From Hydractinia symbiolongicarpus (lineage: Eukaryota; Cnidaria; Hydrozoa; Anthoathecata; Hydractiniidae): 64,000 nucleotides of DNA. Shown here in pieces: positions 12,680 to 22,858 of the stretch. The notes under the pieces were generated by a model that searched no databases, was not told where the DNA came from, and was given only the letters and a program-made list of their open reading frames with translations. The position numbers were made by a program, and so were the translations under genes. The stretch is from positions 13,142,001-13,206,000 of the forward strand of contig NC_079876.1 of the NCBI RefSeq assembly GCF_029227915.1. The letters run 5' to 3'. Every line of letters starts with the position of its first letter. Position 1 is the stretch's first letter.

Positions 12680-14287
12680 CTATTTGAAATAATCTTTGAT
12701 TGAGGATTGTTTTCTATTTTGAAGCTGAAGTTCCTCAATCTTTTTCGTAATGGTTGACAACATTTCTTGGCATGTATCATCAAAAATAGTAGATCGCTTA
12801 ATTTTATCAAGCATAGTGATTAGCTCGGTGAAACCAAGCATTTCTTCTTCAACCACGTCTTCACTCTCATCATCATCCTCGGAAATCTCTTCGACCTGAC
12901 ATGCCATCTCTGGATTTTCAATTGCGTTAATGCTAGCTTCTCGGATTTGATGTCGCCAATTTATTTCTAATTCGTTAATTCTTGGCTCCGAAGCTGGAAC
13001 ATCGGCGTCAAAATCGATGTATTCTGCAGCAGACATATCTTCAGTTAATTCCTTCACCAGAGCTTCAAATTCCAAGTCATCTTCTTGATCTTCCATCAAT
13101 TCACTTTCTCCTTGAACTACGCCACATTTCTCGAAACAATTTTTGATGGTCAAGTTGGTTACTTCTTTCCACGCATCTTGAACCCATTGAATAGCCATAA
13201 GTATGTCTACGCTCTTGATAATTTCAGTTGCAGATTTATTCTCCTGGATCCTTGCAAGCACGTATTTGACCAGTCTTTTTCTGTACTTCACCTTGAAGTT
13301 TTGGATGATCCCCGCATCGAATGGTTGAAGCCTTGAAGTTGTGTTCTTCGGTAAGAAAATGATTTTGATTTGTGAAAACTGGCCTATTATTGACTCCGGA
13401 TGACAGGTGGCGTTGTCCAGAAAAAGAATAACTTTTCTGTCCTCAAATAAAAGTTTTCTGTTAAAACGTGCCAGTACAGTTTCCATTACTTGAGATGTCA
13501 TCCAAGATTTAGGATTTGAAAAGTAGTGAACGTTAGCTGGACGCGATGGATCTTTCAATTTTTTAAAACAACGCGGGACTTTACTCTTCCAGACAACAAC
13601 AGGCTGGTCGATCTTTTCCCCAGCTGCATTTACAAAAAAAGCGACAGTTAATCTAAGCTTTGACTTTTTCCCACCTTTTGCTTGTTTTCCTTTTTCCACT
13701 AACCCTTTGGCCGGTAGAGCTTTAAAAAAACAGCCAGACTCGTCCATGTTCCAAATATTTTCTAGTGAATAACCTTCAACCAATTCTTTGATCCTCTCCA
13801 TCCAGGAAGTAACCGTTTCTGTAGAAACGTCACCAGCTTCACCAACAATACGACGTTCTTTGACGGAATATGTTGTTTTCCAACGATCCAACCAACCGTC
13901 AGAGGCGGAGAAATTATCAAAATCGCTGTTCTAAAGTTTTTCTTTAATTTCCAACGCCTCCTCTTTAAGCATTACACCATTAGGGTAGATGTTAGAAGCG
14001 CAACATCTTTTGTACCATTCGAATAAGATCTCATTTATCTTGTGATACTTGCCATGGCGGTTACGTTTTTTTGTTTTCTCACGAAAAATTTCATGTTGTT
14101 CACGAATTTTCTTTTCGTCTCTTAAAATATTTGCTGCGGCTGTCTTTCCAATCTTGTAAATGTCTGCTAGTTTTCTACATCCAAGTTCTGGATTTTTTTT
14201 GGCGAAATCCAAAAACTTGATCTTATCATCTAATGATAAAGTTTTCTTCGCTAGTTTACCAGCAAGCTGCTGCTTCGACATTGCCAT
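12680..14287 (-). pseudogene. Tigger-like (CENP-B family) DDE transposase, one in-frame stop
   Basis: The reading starts at the ATG at 14287 (MAMSKQQLAGKL) and runs to 12680 in one frame, interrupted once by TAG at 13933-13931. After the start comes a CENP-B-type helix-turn-helix (SLDDKIKFLDFAKKNPELG, then CRKLADIYKIGKTAAANIL). The stop falls just before the second DNA-binding half, FSASDGWLDRWK, which matches the Tc5/CENP-B F-x-x-S-x-GWL pattern. The DDE domain has NMDESGC (first Asp), ILFLDNATCHPE (second Asp) and FLPKNTTSRLQPFDAGIIQ (third Asp). An acidic C-terminus (DEDDDESED-like, around 12850-12880) follows. Without the stop the protein would be about 535 residues, within the Tigger range. 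It would cut and paste this element in the nucleus. Stop-codon suppression is possible but unsupported. Confidence 0.88.
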
Positions 14288-14349
14288 GTTGAATGTGCAT
14301 AAGAAATTCAAAATTCGAAATTCTTTCCAGTTTAAAATTTTACGCTGCA
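14288..14349. promoter_or_regulatory. Compact divergent promoter region
   Basis: Only 62 bases separate the transposase start (minus) from the likely HIRAN ORF start at 14350 (plus). Any promoter elements for the pair must lie here or inside the two coding regions. No TATA box was recognised. The role is inferred from geometry only. Confidence 0.4.
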
Positions 14350-14871
14350 ATGTCTTCACGATTCGAATGCTATTTTAAAGTTAAAGAAGCTGAAGAGAAC
14401 ACAGATATGTCGAACGTTCAACTAAATGAGATGCTTCTCAAAAACATTGACCAACAGATTGAAATTATCCTTATAAAACAGAAAGAATATCGCTTCGACT
14501 CGTTTATCCGTGGATACCATGCTTACATGGACATATGGAGCCCAAAAGTCGGAGAAGAGAATTTTTGTTTAAAAGCGGAAGAAGATAACGAACATGACAA
14601 GTTTGCTGTAGCTGTTACAGATGACGATAAAGTAGTTGGGCACGTCCCTAAAAACCTTAGCAAACTATTCAACAAATTCATGTCGCTTCCTAACTGTACC
14701 ATCGGATGTAAAGTGACTGGGAAGCGAGTGAACCGTGGTGCTGGCTACGGACTAGGAATTCCTGCCCAGTACCAATTAATTGGTGTTGAAAAGGCAGTTG
14801 AGTGGGCCGAGAAAAATATAAGGAAAGTGTTGGACTCGGTAAATAACAAAACTCAAAGATGTACTAAGTAA
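14350..14871 (+). CDS. HIRAN-like domain protein inside the Tigger element
   Basis: This is an intact single-exon ORF of 174 codons. I chose ATG 14350 (MSSRFECYFKVKEAEE) because the upstream in-frame ATG at 14293 overlaps the transposase; 14407 (MSNVQLNEML) is also possible. The N-terminal part is charged and helical. The C-terminal part has FIRGYHAYMDIWSPKVGEE, LKAEEDNEHDKFAVAV, KVVGHVPKNLSKLF and GYGLGIPAQYQLIG. This fits the HIRAN pattern (G-x-Y-Y, then L-x-R-E-x-x-N-x-x-D-x-x-A-x-x-V, then V-G-x-L-P), which binds 3' DNA ends in HLTF/Rad5. Cargo or accessory function is inferred. The domain could recognise element ends, replication intermediates or single-stranded 3' ends. Its frame is cleaner than the transposase's, which hints at selection or a young copy. 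Confidence 0.75.
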   Translation: MSSRFECYFKVKEAEENTDMSNVQLNEMLLKNIDQQIEIILIKQKEYRFDSFIRGYHAYMDIWSPKVGEENFCLKAEEDNEHDKFAVAVTDDDKVVGHVPKNLSKLFNKFMSLPNCTIGCKVTGKRVNRGAGYGLGIPAQYQLIGVEKAVEWAEKNIRKVLDSVNNKTQRCTK

Positions 14872-14922
14872 AATGGTTTAAATTTTAAGAAAAAGTGACA
14901 TTTCATCTCGTTATTTTTCCAT

Positions 14923-15130
14923 TGTCCGCTTTATAGGGAGTGTTTATAAGGGAAACTGTCATTTGGTGCAAAGATTTTTGTCCGCTTTATAGAGTGTCCG
15001 CTTTATAATCGTCCGCTTTATAGAGATTTTTTTATGAGAGTTTGACCTAAATTCTGCCGGTGCAAAAATTTTTGTCCGCTTTAGAGGGCTGTCCGCTTTA
15101 TAGGGTGTCCGCTTTAGGGGGATTCCACTG
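14923..15130 (+). repeat. Right subterminal repeat cluster and terminal repeat
   Basis: Seven copies of GTCCGCTTTA begin at about 14923, 14980, 14995, 15011, 15074, 15091 and 15106, most followed by TAG or GAG-rich bases. The last runs into the terminal GGGGGATTCCACTG. The left end has only two direct copies and one inverted. Multiple subterminal sites are usual for transposase binding, and the asymmetry is visible in the sequence. Confidence 0.85.
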
Positions 15131-15132
15131 TA

Positions 15133-18100
15133 TTGGCATATCTTTAACGATGTATGTGTTTAGCATGTTTTTACTCATTTCTTTTCGTTTGATGATAACT
15201 GGGTGGTGATAAATCCTTATATGTTTCTGATTTCATTTGATGACATGCGTTTTTTAGAATATGACTTTTTGCTCTTTGCTTATTGTTGTTTCTGTACTCA
15301 GTTGACTTTCACACGATGAATAGTGGGTTATCTTCGCAGAACTTGGCAGATTTAGTTCGCTTTCATTAATTGTTACGCCTTCGGCGAATGTCAGCTTGAC
15401 TGCGTCAAATTTGTTATGATATTTGTCATGATGCAAGGTTGTATTGTAGCGTAAACTAGGCTTAATGTAAAGTCATGAAAAGTTTATGTTATTTCATTTA
15501 CAGATGAATATTGGTCATTTTATATCCTTCTACAATAATACATCAATAAAGGCGATGTGTCTCAATTTTAAAACGTAGAAATAAATTTCCATGAAATCCT
15601 TATAATCGGCAATATTTATAACTTTGGTCATCAAAGGAGGATCGTGCAGTATATATTTTGAACACGTGATTAATCTGATTTCTCGAATTTTTACAGATTT
15701 CACTGAAGAACCAGGAAAAATCTGGGGTAATTTGGGTAATTTGTGCGTTTTTAAGGCTGCTTAACAAAGGTTGCAAAAATAGCGAAAACACAACTCGTGA
15801 TCATGTTGATGTAAAGTCTGAACAAGAACGTTCTACTCTTTCTTTACTTTTCTTCCCTGATAGAATTTTCACACCCATATAGATTTTTTATGTTTCCTTC
15901 TTCTTAAGAGGTTTCTTTTTAGAATAAGCAGTATCAGAACTCTCTTTTTAAAAACAGACATAATTGTTTACTATTTGATTTCCCGCTTTTTGTCTGTGCA
16001 AAGTGGAGTTTCAGTTATGAAAAGATTCCATGGAAAATCTTCTTTCTGTGGAAGATTTATGCTAAGTTGAAAACAGCTCATTGAGTTCATTCATGAACGT
16101 TATAAAAAAACTAAAATTACATCAAATGATAAAAATAACCATGACATAAAAATAACACTAACAGAGGGAAACATCCTGCGATGAGATAACTGTTTGCAAT
16201 TCTCTTAATTAGACACGACAGGAGCAACCTCGGTATGATATTTTTCATCCATACTTATCGTCGCATAAGCAGAATTCTATACATTATTTTTATTGCTGAA
16301 CACAGCTGTACTCTATTACTTTTCAAGGTCCAGGACATGTTTAGAAGTTTGTTCGATTTGTTGCAAAAAAAGTTACTTAGGATGCGGTTAAAATTTCCTG
16401 GTATTTGAGCGTGTGCGGATGAAAAAATACGTAGTTTTTTAAATATCCTGTTAGTGTTTCTTCAGTGAACTTTTTGAGACGGTTAAAAAAGTCTTAAGAC
16501 TTATCTGGGCTATAGCTTTTAAGTGGTTGTTAGGCATCGTACATTATTTCAATCAGCACAGGCAGCCGTACCAAATTACGATGCCTTAAAGAGTACTTAA
16601 ATTTGACTCTTTAGAACTCGATAACTTTTGACAAAGTAATTATGGTACTTTTTGATGACACAGACTCCCAACTTATGGATAAATGGATTGACGGATTCTC
16701 ATTAGAGACCAACACATACTTTGCAGGCATTGACGAGTGCATGACCAAAAGAGAAAAAGGCGGTATATTTTTTTTAACGAAGGAGAGAATACAACAATGG
16801 CGGGAGAATTTCTCACAAGCCATTTTAAAATATTATTATCCTCTCGGCAGCTTAAGTAAGTTGTTGTTGTACAGTGATACATCAGGTACATGCATTGACT
16901 GGTTGTTCTTCTTTTTCAAACATGCGTTTTCTCATTTTTTTCTTGACATTACAATTTAAATAAATACTAAAAGAAAATGTTTTCTTTTTGCAAGAAATAG
17001 CAACAAAAGTGGCAAATACATCATAAAAAGTAATTATTCATAAAAAGGTTGTCTGAAGTAGTTATGACGGGCGTATAATTTCTTAAATTTTACATTTTGA
17101 GTGGTCTGTTGATTACACACTGTTATTTACAATGCGCGAGAATAAAGAGTAACGTCCACGACGGAGATCTTACTTGCACCGTTTTGCGGCCCCTTCAATG
17201 TTGTTTTTGTTTTGTAGGTGAGAAAAAAAACGTTCGCAAACGAAAGCAATTTTCGGTTGTTTTGGGGAGACTTGCAAGAGAATTCCCATTTGTTTTCCCT
17301 TTTTTGAAGTCACAATTCAGAGTTTTGTTGTTCTTTAAAAACAATGATTTAACTCAGAGGATGTCCTCTTTTCTTATGTAATTTTTGGACGAAATCGTAG
17401 AGTTGTGTTTTAGAAAGTTAGTACGTTTGTGTGTTGTTTTTAGAAAGGATATCAAACCTATTTGACCACTCAATGGAGCAACTCATAGCTAGATAAATAA
17501 TCTTAAAATCTAAGCCTTTTACGTGAAATGGAAAATCTAAGTCCTTTAACTAAAATAGATTTCTCAGAAAATCGGACAACAGTTTTCTACAAAAATAAAA
17601 AATAACTTTCTCTGGATTGCTTTTAGCTGACTATTATTTCACAAGATTAAAATTCTTCTTTTTTTGGTTGTCTTTGGTTTATCCAAGAAAACATCACCTC
17701 TAAGGAACACAAATGAAATGTGTACGAAATTAAATGTTTTAAGTAAGCTTTTTACTTCGATTTGTTTAGTATTGAAATCTGTCGTCAAACTTCTAATTTA
17801 CACTTTTTTGAGTGAGATTTTGTGACTTATTCTGTACGTGTCGTTGTTCTTTCCGTTTCCGTTTGCTAATCAAAATTGTAGAAATTCAGGAATCAATTCA
17901 TTGTTTTGACAATGTTGTAAAAAATCGAAATCTGATTTCGTTTTTCTTAACTTCCAGTCAGTTTTTTAAAATTTTCAAAAAGTTTTGACTGTGTAAGCGT
18001 CGTATATCTTTTAATAAAAACGTTTAATTACCTCGGTATTAACTTCACATAAGCTGTCATTAAACTAAACTAAACACAATTGTCTACCATGGTGATTAAT

Positions 18101-18843
18101 CATGTTGTCATGTATATCATTTGCATTGCAATGTGCCTAGTTGGAGTAGGAACAATTCAGGGGGTATTAAAATGATGTGCACATAATATCAGTGTGATTG
18201 ATTTTACGAAGGTTTGAAACAAAATAAGAATAAAAAGGAATAGCAGTAACTGATTTTAAAACGCGGAACTTTTCTGCAGTACGACGAATCCCCAAGAACA
18301 TTCTGCTAAAATTTTATACTTTCTTTGTGTTAAATACACCCCTTAGTGTCTTCAGATATGAAAGAACTATCAGCAACGAACGTGTCTTTTATTAATATTA
18401 CAGCTAAAGATAAATAATTTTGCTTTTGCACCAAAGCCGGTATTAATCGACGTGAATTATCAAGATAAAGGCCCATAAGAAATTTCACCAACGTTTTGCA
18501 GCAGGTGGACAGAAAGTCGTTTAAAGTGCGAAAGATTGTCAGGGAAAAATGTGGAAACTTTTAGTTGTGTAGAAAAACGTCTGCAGCGTCTACGTATTAA
18601 AAAAATGTTTGTTACATGTACGTGTTTATCCCTAAAATGTGCGCAATGATTTATAGGTAACATAAAAGAAACAACAAACAACTCTACCTGTGAATATTAT
18701 GACAGAGATTTTTGAAAGGTGAGATGACATTTTCTTAGGGGACTTTTTTGTTCTTGACTCTAAAGACAAAAAGTAAATCGAAACTTGTGAATTTAAAAAA
18801 AAGATCTCAACTCCTAACTGACTAATTGCAACTTGCAAGCTAA
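15133..18843. other. Non-coding AT-rich stretch with weak open frames
   Basis: No gene can be supported. The best frames are 15254-15436 (minus), 16642-16857 (plus, ending at a possible GTAAGT donor near 16856) and 17097-17381 (plus). None shows a known domain, a convincing acceptor or a homologous copy elsewhere in the window. Confidence 0.5.
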
Positions 18844-18947
18844 CATCGTTCGTTATCGTTGTCATCGTTCGTTATCGTTGTCATCGTTCGTTATCGTTGT
18901 CATCGTTCGTTATCGTTGTCATCGTTCGTTATCGTTGTCATCGTTGT
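18844..18947 (+). repeat. 19-bp tandem repeat, about 5.5 copies
   Basis: CATCGTTCGTTATCGTTGT repeats head to tail with no visible mismatches from 18844, ending in a shortened copy. Near-perfect identity implies recent slippage or unequal exchange. Confidence 0.95.
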
Positions 18948-19539
18948 TATATTGGATGATTGATCACTTGTGTACTTCCTGTTATGAAGACTAAATCGGT
19001 TTAAGGAGCGTCAAGGTATAAACGATTCCAATGCCGTAGTACATCTTTGCTGCAGTGATATTTTCAGCATTTTCATTCACCAGTTAGTAAAAGGTAATGG
19101 AATTACCCTGCGCGGCTTGCGAAAACAAGCTGTGTCTAAACCATTTTAAACAGAATACGGGTATAAAAGTAAAGATAATATTCACTTTCTTAACCACAAA
19201 TTTTTAGGTTTACTGTGTATGATACTTTGAAACATGCTTCAATGAGATATTGAATACTATAGCCTAACTTACTTTGAATTTGTCAAAATGAAGACAGATT
19301 TTATTGTTATGTTATTATACGTTCAATCCATCACATTTAACAACTACTTTCTATTACGTGCTTAAGAAATTATATACGTTGTCAGAACGTTGTGTGTTTT
19401 TCTTTGTGAGATATATGTATACAGTTTATAAAACTACTTGCGTTGGCCCCTTCGTTTACTAAAAATACATATTAATATCACCAAATTATCACCTGTTATA
19501 GATCGTCATTTGATATTATCTTATCAAAATAGTTTCCAA
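18948..19539. other. Non-coding stretch
   Basis: No gene, repeat or signal was recognised. The weak open frame at 19438-19650 runs into the left end of the next transposon and is not credible. Confidence 0.5.
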
Positions 19540-19543
19540 TTAA

Positions 19544-21158
19544 GGTGGTTCCCCAATAAAAAAATTATATTTTTACATGAACATATTCGTAAAAGAATTT
19601 TTGGTGCAATCAATTTCCCCATATCAAAAAAACCCAAAAATATTTTTTAAAACTCAAAAATTAATTATGCACATAATTAATTAGGATTTTGTCTAAAAAA
19701 CTGTCCTTTCTTTTGTCAAATATAACTAATGAACACATTTATTTTAAGCTTAAACTTACAATGGAGATGGTTCACATCTGTATGCATGTACTGAAGCAAT
19801 AAAAAAGTGAAAATTATCAGCCATTTTTTAAATATCGTTAATTCAATACACCACAAATATTTTGGTTATATTTTCAAGAAATTATGTATAATAAAACCAA
19901 AATTTACAGAAGAAGTGTGCTATTTTTTGGTTCAGTACATAGACCAAAACAAGAACTAAGTTTGCTGAAAATTTGAAGCAAACAGCATAAATATTTCATG
20001 AGATATCTTTGTCGGAATTTGAAAAAATGTGCTTTGCAGAAAAAAGCCGTAAAAGTCGAAATATATTAAAAAAATACAAAAAAAGCCAAGAAAATCAATT
20101 AAAATCCTCCTTTTGAATAGGTTTCCCTTTCCTTTTCCAGGTTTTTATCCTGGTATCCTTTCCTCTTGGCATAAAGTACTTTTCACCTAGATTTAACAGG
20201 TACTGATGACCGTTTGCTGCTGGCTTTGATACGTGATCATGGTGTGTCCACGACCAATCTCCCGAAAAGCTATTGGAGTTCTGATTTTTGTGTCAAAAGG
20301 TTTTCTCCCTCTTTCTTGTTCTTTGGCTTCTTTTACCTTTCTTGAAGCCGCAATATATAATGACAACTAATGCAATATAAACGTAAGAAATGGCAAAGTC
20401 CCTTTTTAATCTCTATGTCGTGCTCAAACTTGACATCTGATGAACAAGTGGGACATCTCCCGGATGTCCTCATCCAACCATTTCCTTTAAAATACTTGTA
20501 TTAAAAAGTACATAACAATCCCCTACAGCTTTTTCTGGTTTCTCCACATCTTTTTTTTAATAAATATCCAGCTTCAACGTTTTGGCAGAAGCAAAAACAA
20601 TTTGTACCAGTGGGGTATCTGTAGTCGATGATGGCATTTTGGGAGCAACGCTTTTGTTGATGATGAATCTGTAATACTCAAATTTATTATTGCTAGCTAC
20701 TGACTTAGTTGTACTGGTAGCTGTTAAAACAACTGTTTTCTAATGTTGATTACGATTAAACTTTCTTTTCCTTGCTCTAGTTCTCTTTCTGCTTTCAAAT
20801 GAACCCATTTTTCTACATTTTACCTTGCCTGTTGCTTCCCTTTGATCAACTATTTTGGGGCTTCAAAGTATATCCTTAAAACGGCAAACGTTCGCTATAT
20901 GCTCGGCCCTCGTTCGGGCACAATTTCCCCCGTCAAATTCACGCAAATCCGTTAAGAAACACAGCCTTAATGCTTGTTGCTAAGGGTGTTGCTAAGGGCA
21001 AAAAATCGTACCAAGGTCAAGAAAAATGCTCCTAACTTCTTTTTTAGAACTTTTCATGCCATGTATTTGTCACTTTTGAATTCACTGATAAATTTTGCAT
21101 CAGAATGAAGTACTTTTGAAAATTCCAAAAAACATAGATTTTTTATTGGGGAACCACC
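19544..21158. mobile_element. TTAA-flanked DNA transposon, decayed
   Basis: TTAA stands at both edges (19540-19543 and 21159-21162). The ends are inverted repeats: GGTGGTTCCCCAATAAAAAA on the left and, read from the right on the minus strand, GGTGGTTCCCCAATAAAAAA. A TTAA duplication is typical of piggyBac and Kolobok superfamilies. The internal protein remnant (minus strand) looks like the N-terminus of cnidarian Mutator/Kolobok-type proteins, so Kolobok-like is my preferred reading. The catalytic part is missing, so this copy is non-autonomous. Confidence 0.8.
20370..20808 (-). pseudogene. Decayed zinc-binding N-terminus of transposon protein
   Basis: From the ATG at 20808 the minus strand reads MGSFESRKRTRARKRKFN, a basic start, then a stop, then SVASNNKFEYYRFIINKSV in the same frame. 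After frame changes, GRCPTCSSDVKFEHDIEIKK appears at about 20470-20410, a CxxC zinc-ribbon-like piece. Proteins beginning MGSF with a basic stretch and a later CxxC module are frequent in cnidarian genomes beside a 'Mutator-like transposase domain'. I recognise this by pattern only. No DDE residues remain. Confidence 0.45.
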
Positions 21159-21162
21159 TTAA

Positions 21163-21604
21163 AATTACTGCTGTGTTTTTTCAAAATAAGTAAGACATAT
21201 GAAGACCAAAGTATAGAGTTAAACAACGTCATTCGATATTTGACATAAAGAGACACACGCTTGTGATTGTTCTCTTCAATCACATACCAAGTGAAGTTGC
21301 ATCTTTTATAATAATACGGAGTGTATTATGTGACGGTCATAGTGGATGTGTTAATTTTCTTTTGAAGTCGCCGAAAAAATGATGTCTATTTTGCTAGCGG
21401 GTTTATTTTGTTTACATCACGTGATGAAAACGACTCAATTTGGTTTGCTGAAATAAATTTAACGGCTAACTTTCGAAAAATGGTGCCCTCTCGCCACCAA
21501 AAAAACCCACAAAAAACGAAGACTTTATCTTGAAAAAAGTAAAAAACGTGGTTCAAAAAAGCATATTTCCAAAAAAAATGTCCAAGTGAAGAAATAGAAA
21601 AGTG
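21163..21604. other. Non-coding stretch
   Basis: No gene supported. The minus-strand frame 21386-21691 is phenylalanine- and serine-rich low-complexity translation. Confidence 0.5.
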
Positions 21605-22858
21605 AAGTTGGAAGTGAGAAGTGGAGCTAGAAGTAAAGTAAAATTGGAAGTAGAAAATAAAGGCTAAAGTTTGAAGTGAATTTGAAATCACAAAAAGTAA
21701 GAACTTTGATATTTATAGACGTTTGGTTTTTATGTAGCTGGAGCAATCAGACTCGCATTTTCCAGGAAAAGGCACTTAAAAGCCTCAAATTCTAAAAGTT
21801 TTTTATTTTACCGCGTTTTAAAAAAAGCACCTAGCCGACATATTTGTTTACATTTTGTTGCATAATTAATGTATCTCCTGGCGCGTAAGTAATGTATTTG
21901 TCTTAAAATTTAAAATGCTACATAAAACTGTCAGCTGGCTAACAAACGGAAAACGTTGGTTTGTTGAACTCACTGTAATGTGATCATTTTTACATTACTA
22001 TTGTTTCTCTTTATATGGGTTTTACTAAGCATAAATAGATAGCTTTAGATTTAGCTAAGTTGGAAGTGAGAAGTGGAGCTAGAAGTAAAGTAAAATTGGA
22101 AGTAGAAAATAAGGGCTAAAGTTTAAAGTGAATTTGAAATCACAAAAAGTAAGAACTTTGATATTTATAGACATTTGGTTTTTATGTAGCTGGAGCAATC
22201 AGACTCGCATTTTCCAGAAAAAGGCACTTAAAAGCCTCAAATTCTAAAAGTTTTATATTTTACCGCGTTTTTTAAAAAAAACCTAGCCACCATATTTGTT
22301 TATGTTTTTGTTGCATAATTAATGTATCCCCTGGCGCGTAACTAATGTGTTTGTCCTAAAATTCAAAATGCTACAGATAATAGATGTGCATATTTTACAT
22401 GGCTAGCCTCACAAATATCGAGGGATATACCCTGTCTATTATTTCAGGAAGGGCCATGGCGTAGATGGAGAGTCCTAGAGTATTTAATGCTCATTTTGAG
22501 CTACGCAGACCCAATTAGAGCCCGCGCTCTACTAGACAACTCCCGGCAACATCCAACGGCCCACACAGTGTGCGATCCTCCCAATTTCCCTCACATGGCT
22601 TGGGTTAACCCGGGGCTATGGTAACATTCACTCGCCCATGTTGAATCGCCGTCAAGAGGAATCGAACCCCGGTCTCCCGCACAGAGTACGAGAGCTATAA
22701 CCACTAATCTACGGCGCCACATAAAGCTGTTAGCTGGCTAACAAACGGAAAACGTTGGTTTTTTGAACTCACTGTAATGTTGTCATTTTTACATTACTAT
22801 TTTTTCTCTTTATATTGGTTTTACTAAGCATAAATAGATAGCTTTAGCTTTAGCTAAG
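21605..22858 (+). repeat. 0.45-kb tandem duplication; second copy split by a SINE
   Basis: Copy one spans about 21605-22056 and copy two about 22057-22858. They share the phrases GAAGTGAGAAGTGGAGCTAG, GAGCAATCAGACTCGCATTT, CTGGCGCGTAA and AACAAACGGAAAACGTTGG in the same order. Copy two is interrupted at 22376-22720 by an unrelated SINE, after which similarity resumes at ATAAAGCTGTTAGCTGG. The insertion therefore happened after the duplication, or was lost from copy one. Confidence 0.9.
22376..22720 (-). mobile_element. tRNA-derived SINE
   Basis: Read on the minus strand from 22720, the insert begins GGCGCCGTAGATTAGTGG, with an A-box-like TAGATTAGTGG, and about 30 bases on has GGTTCGATTCC, a perfect B box. 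These are the internal RNA polymerase III promoter parts of a tRNA-like head, followed by an unrelated body of about 270 bases. The empty site in the first tandem copy (near 21927) defines the edges. No long target duplication is obvious. A truncated relative lies at 53.1 kb. Confidence 0.85.

Larger units (their letters stand above)
12311..15130. mobile_element. Tigger/pogo-type DNA transposon with divergent transposase and HIRAN ORF
   Basis: The 2820-bp element is flanked by TA on both sides (12309-12310 and 15131-15132), the target duplication of the Tc1/mariner/pogo superfamily. Its ends are inverted: CAGTGGAATCCCTCTGAAGC on the left and, reading inwards on the minus strand, CAGTGGAATCCCCCTAAAGC on the right. 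It encodes a CENP-B/Tigger-like DDE transposase on the minus strand and a HIRAN-like protein on the plus strand, transcribed away from each other. Subterminal repeats of GTCCGCTTTA crowd the right end. Both termini survive and only one stop breaks the transposase, so the insertion looks fairly young. Confidence 0.9.

Noticed and set aside
15254-15436. Minus-strand frame FDAVKLTFAEGVTINESE
   Set aside because: Protein-like but short, with no splice signals or homologue recognised.
16642-16959. Possible exon with SLETNTYFAGIDECMTK
   Set aside because: Composition is protein-like and a GTAAGT sits near 16856, but there is no acceptor, partner exon or known domain.
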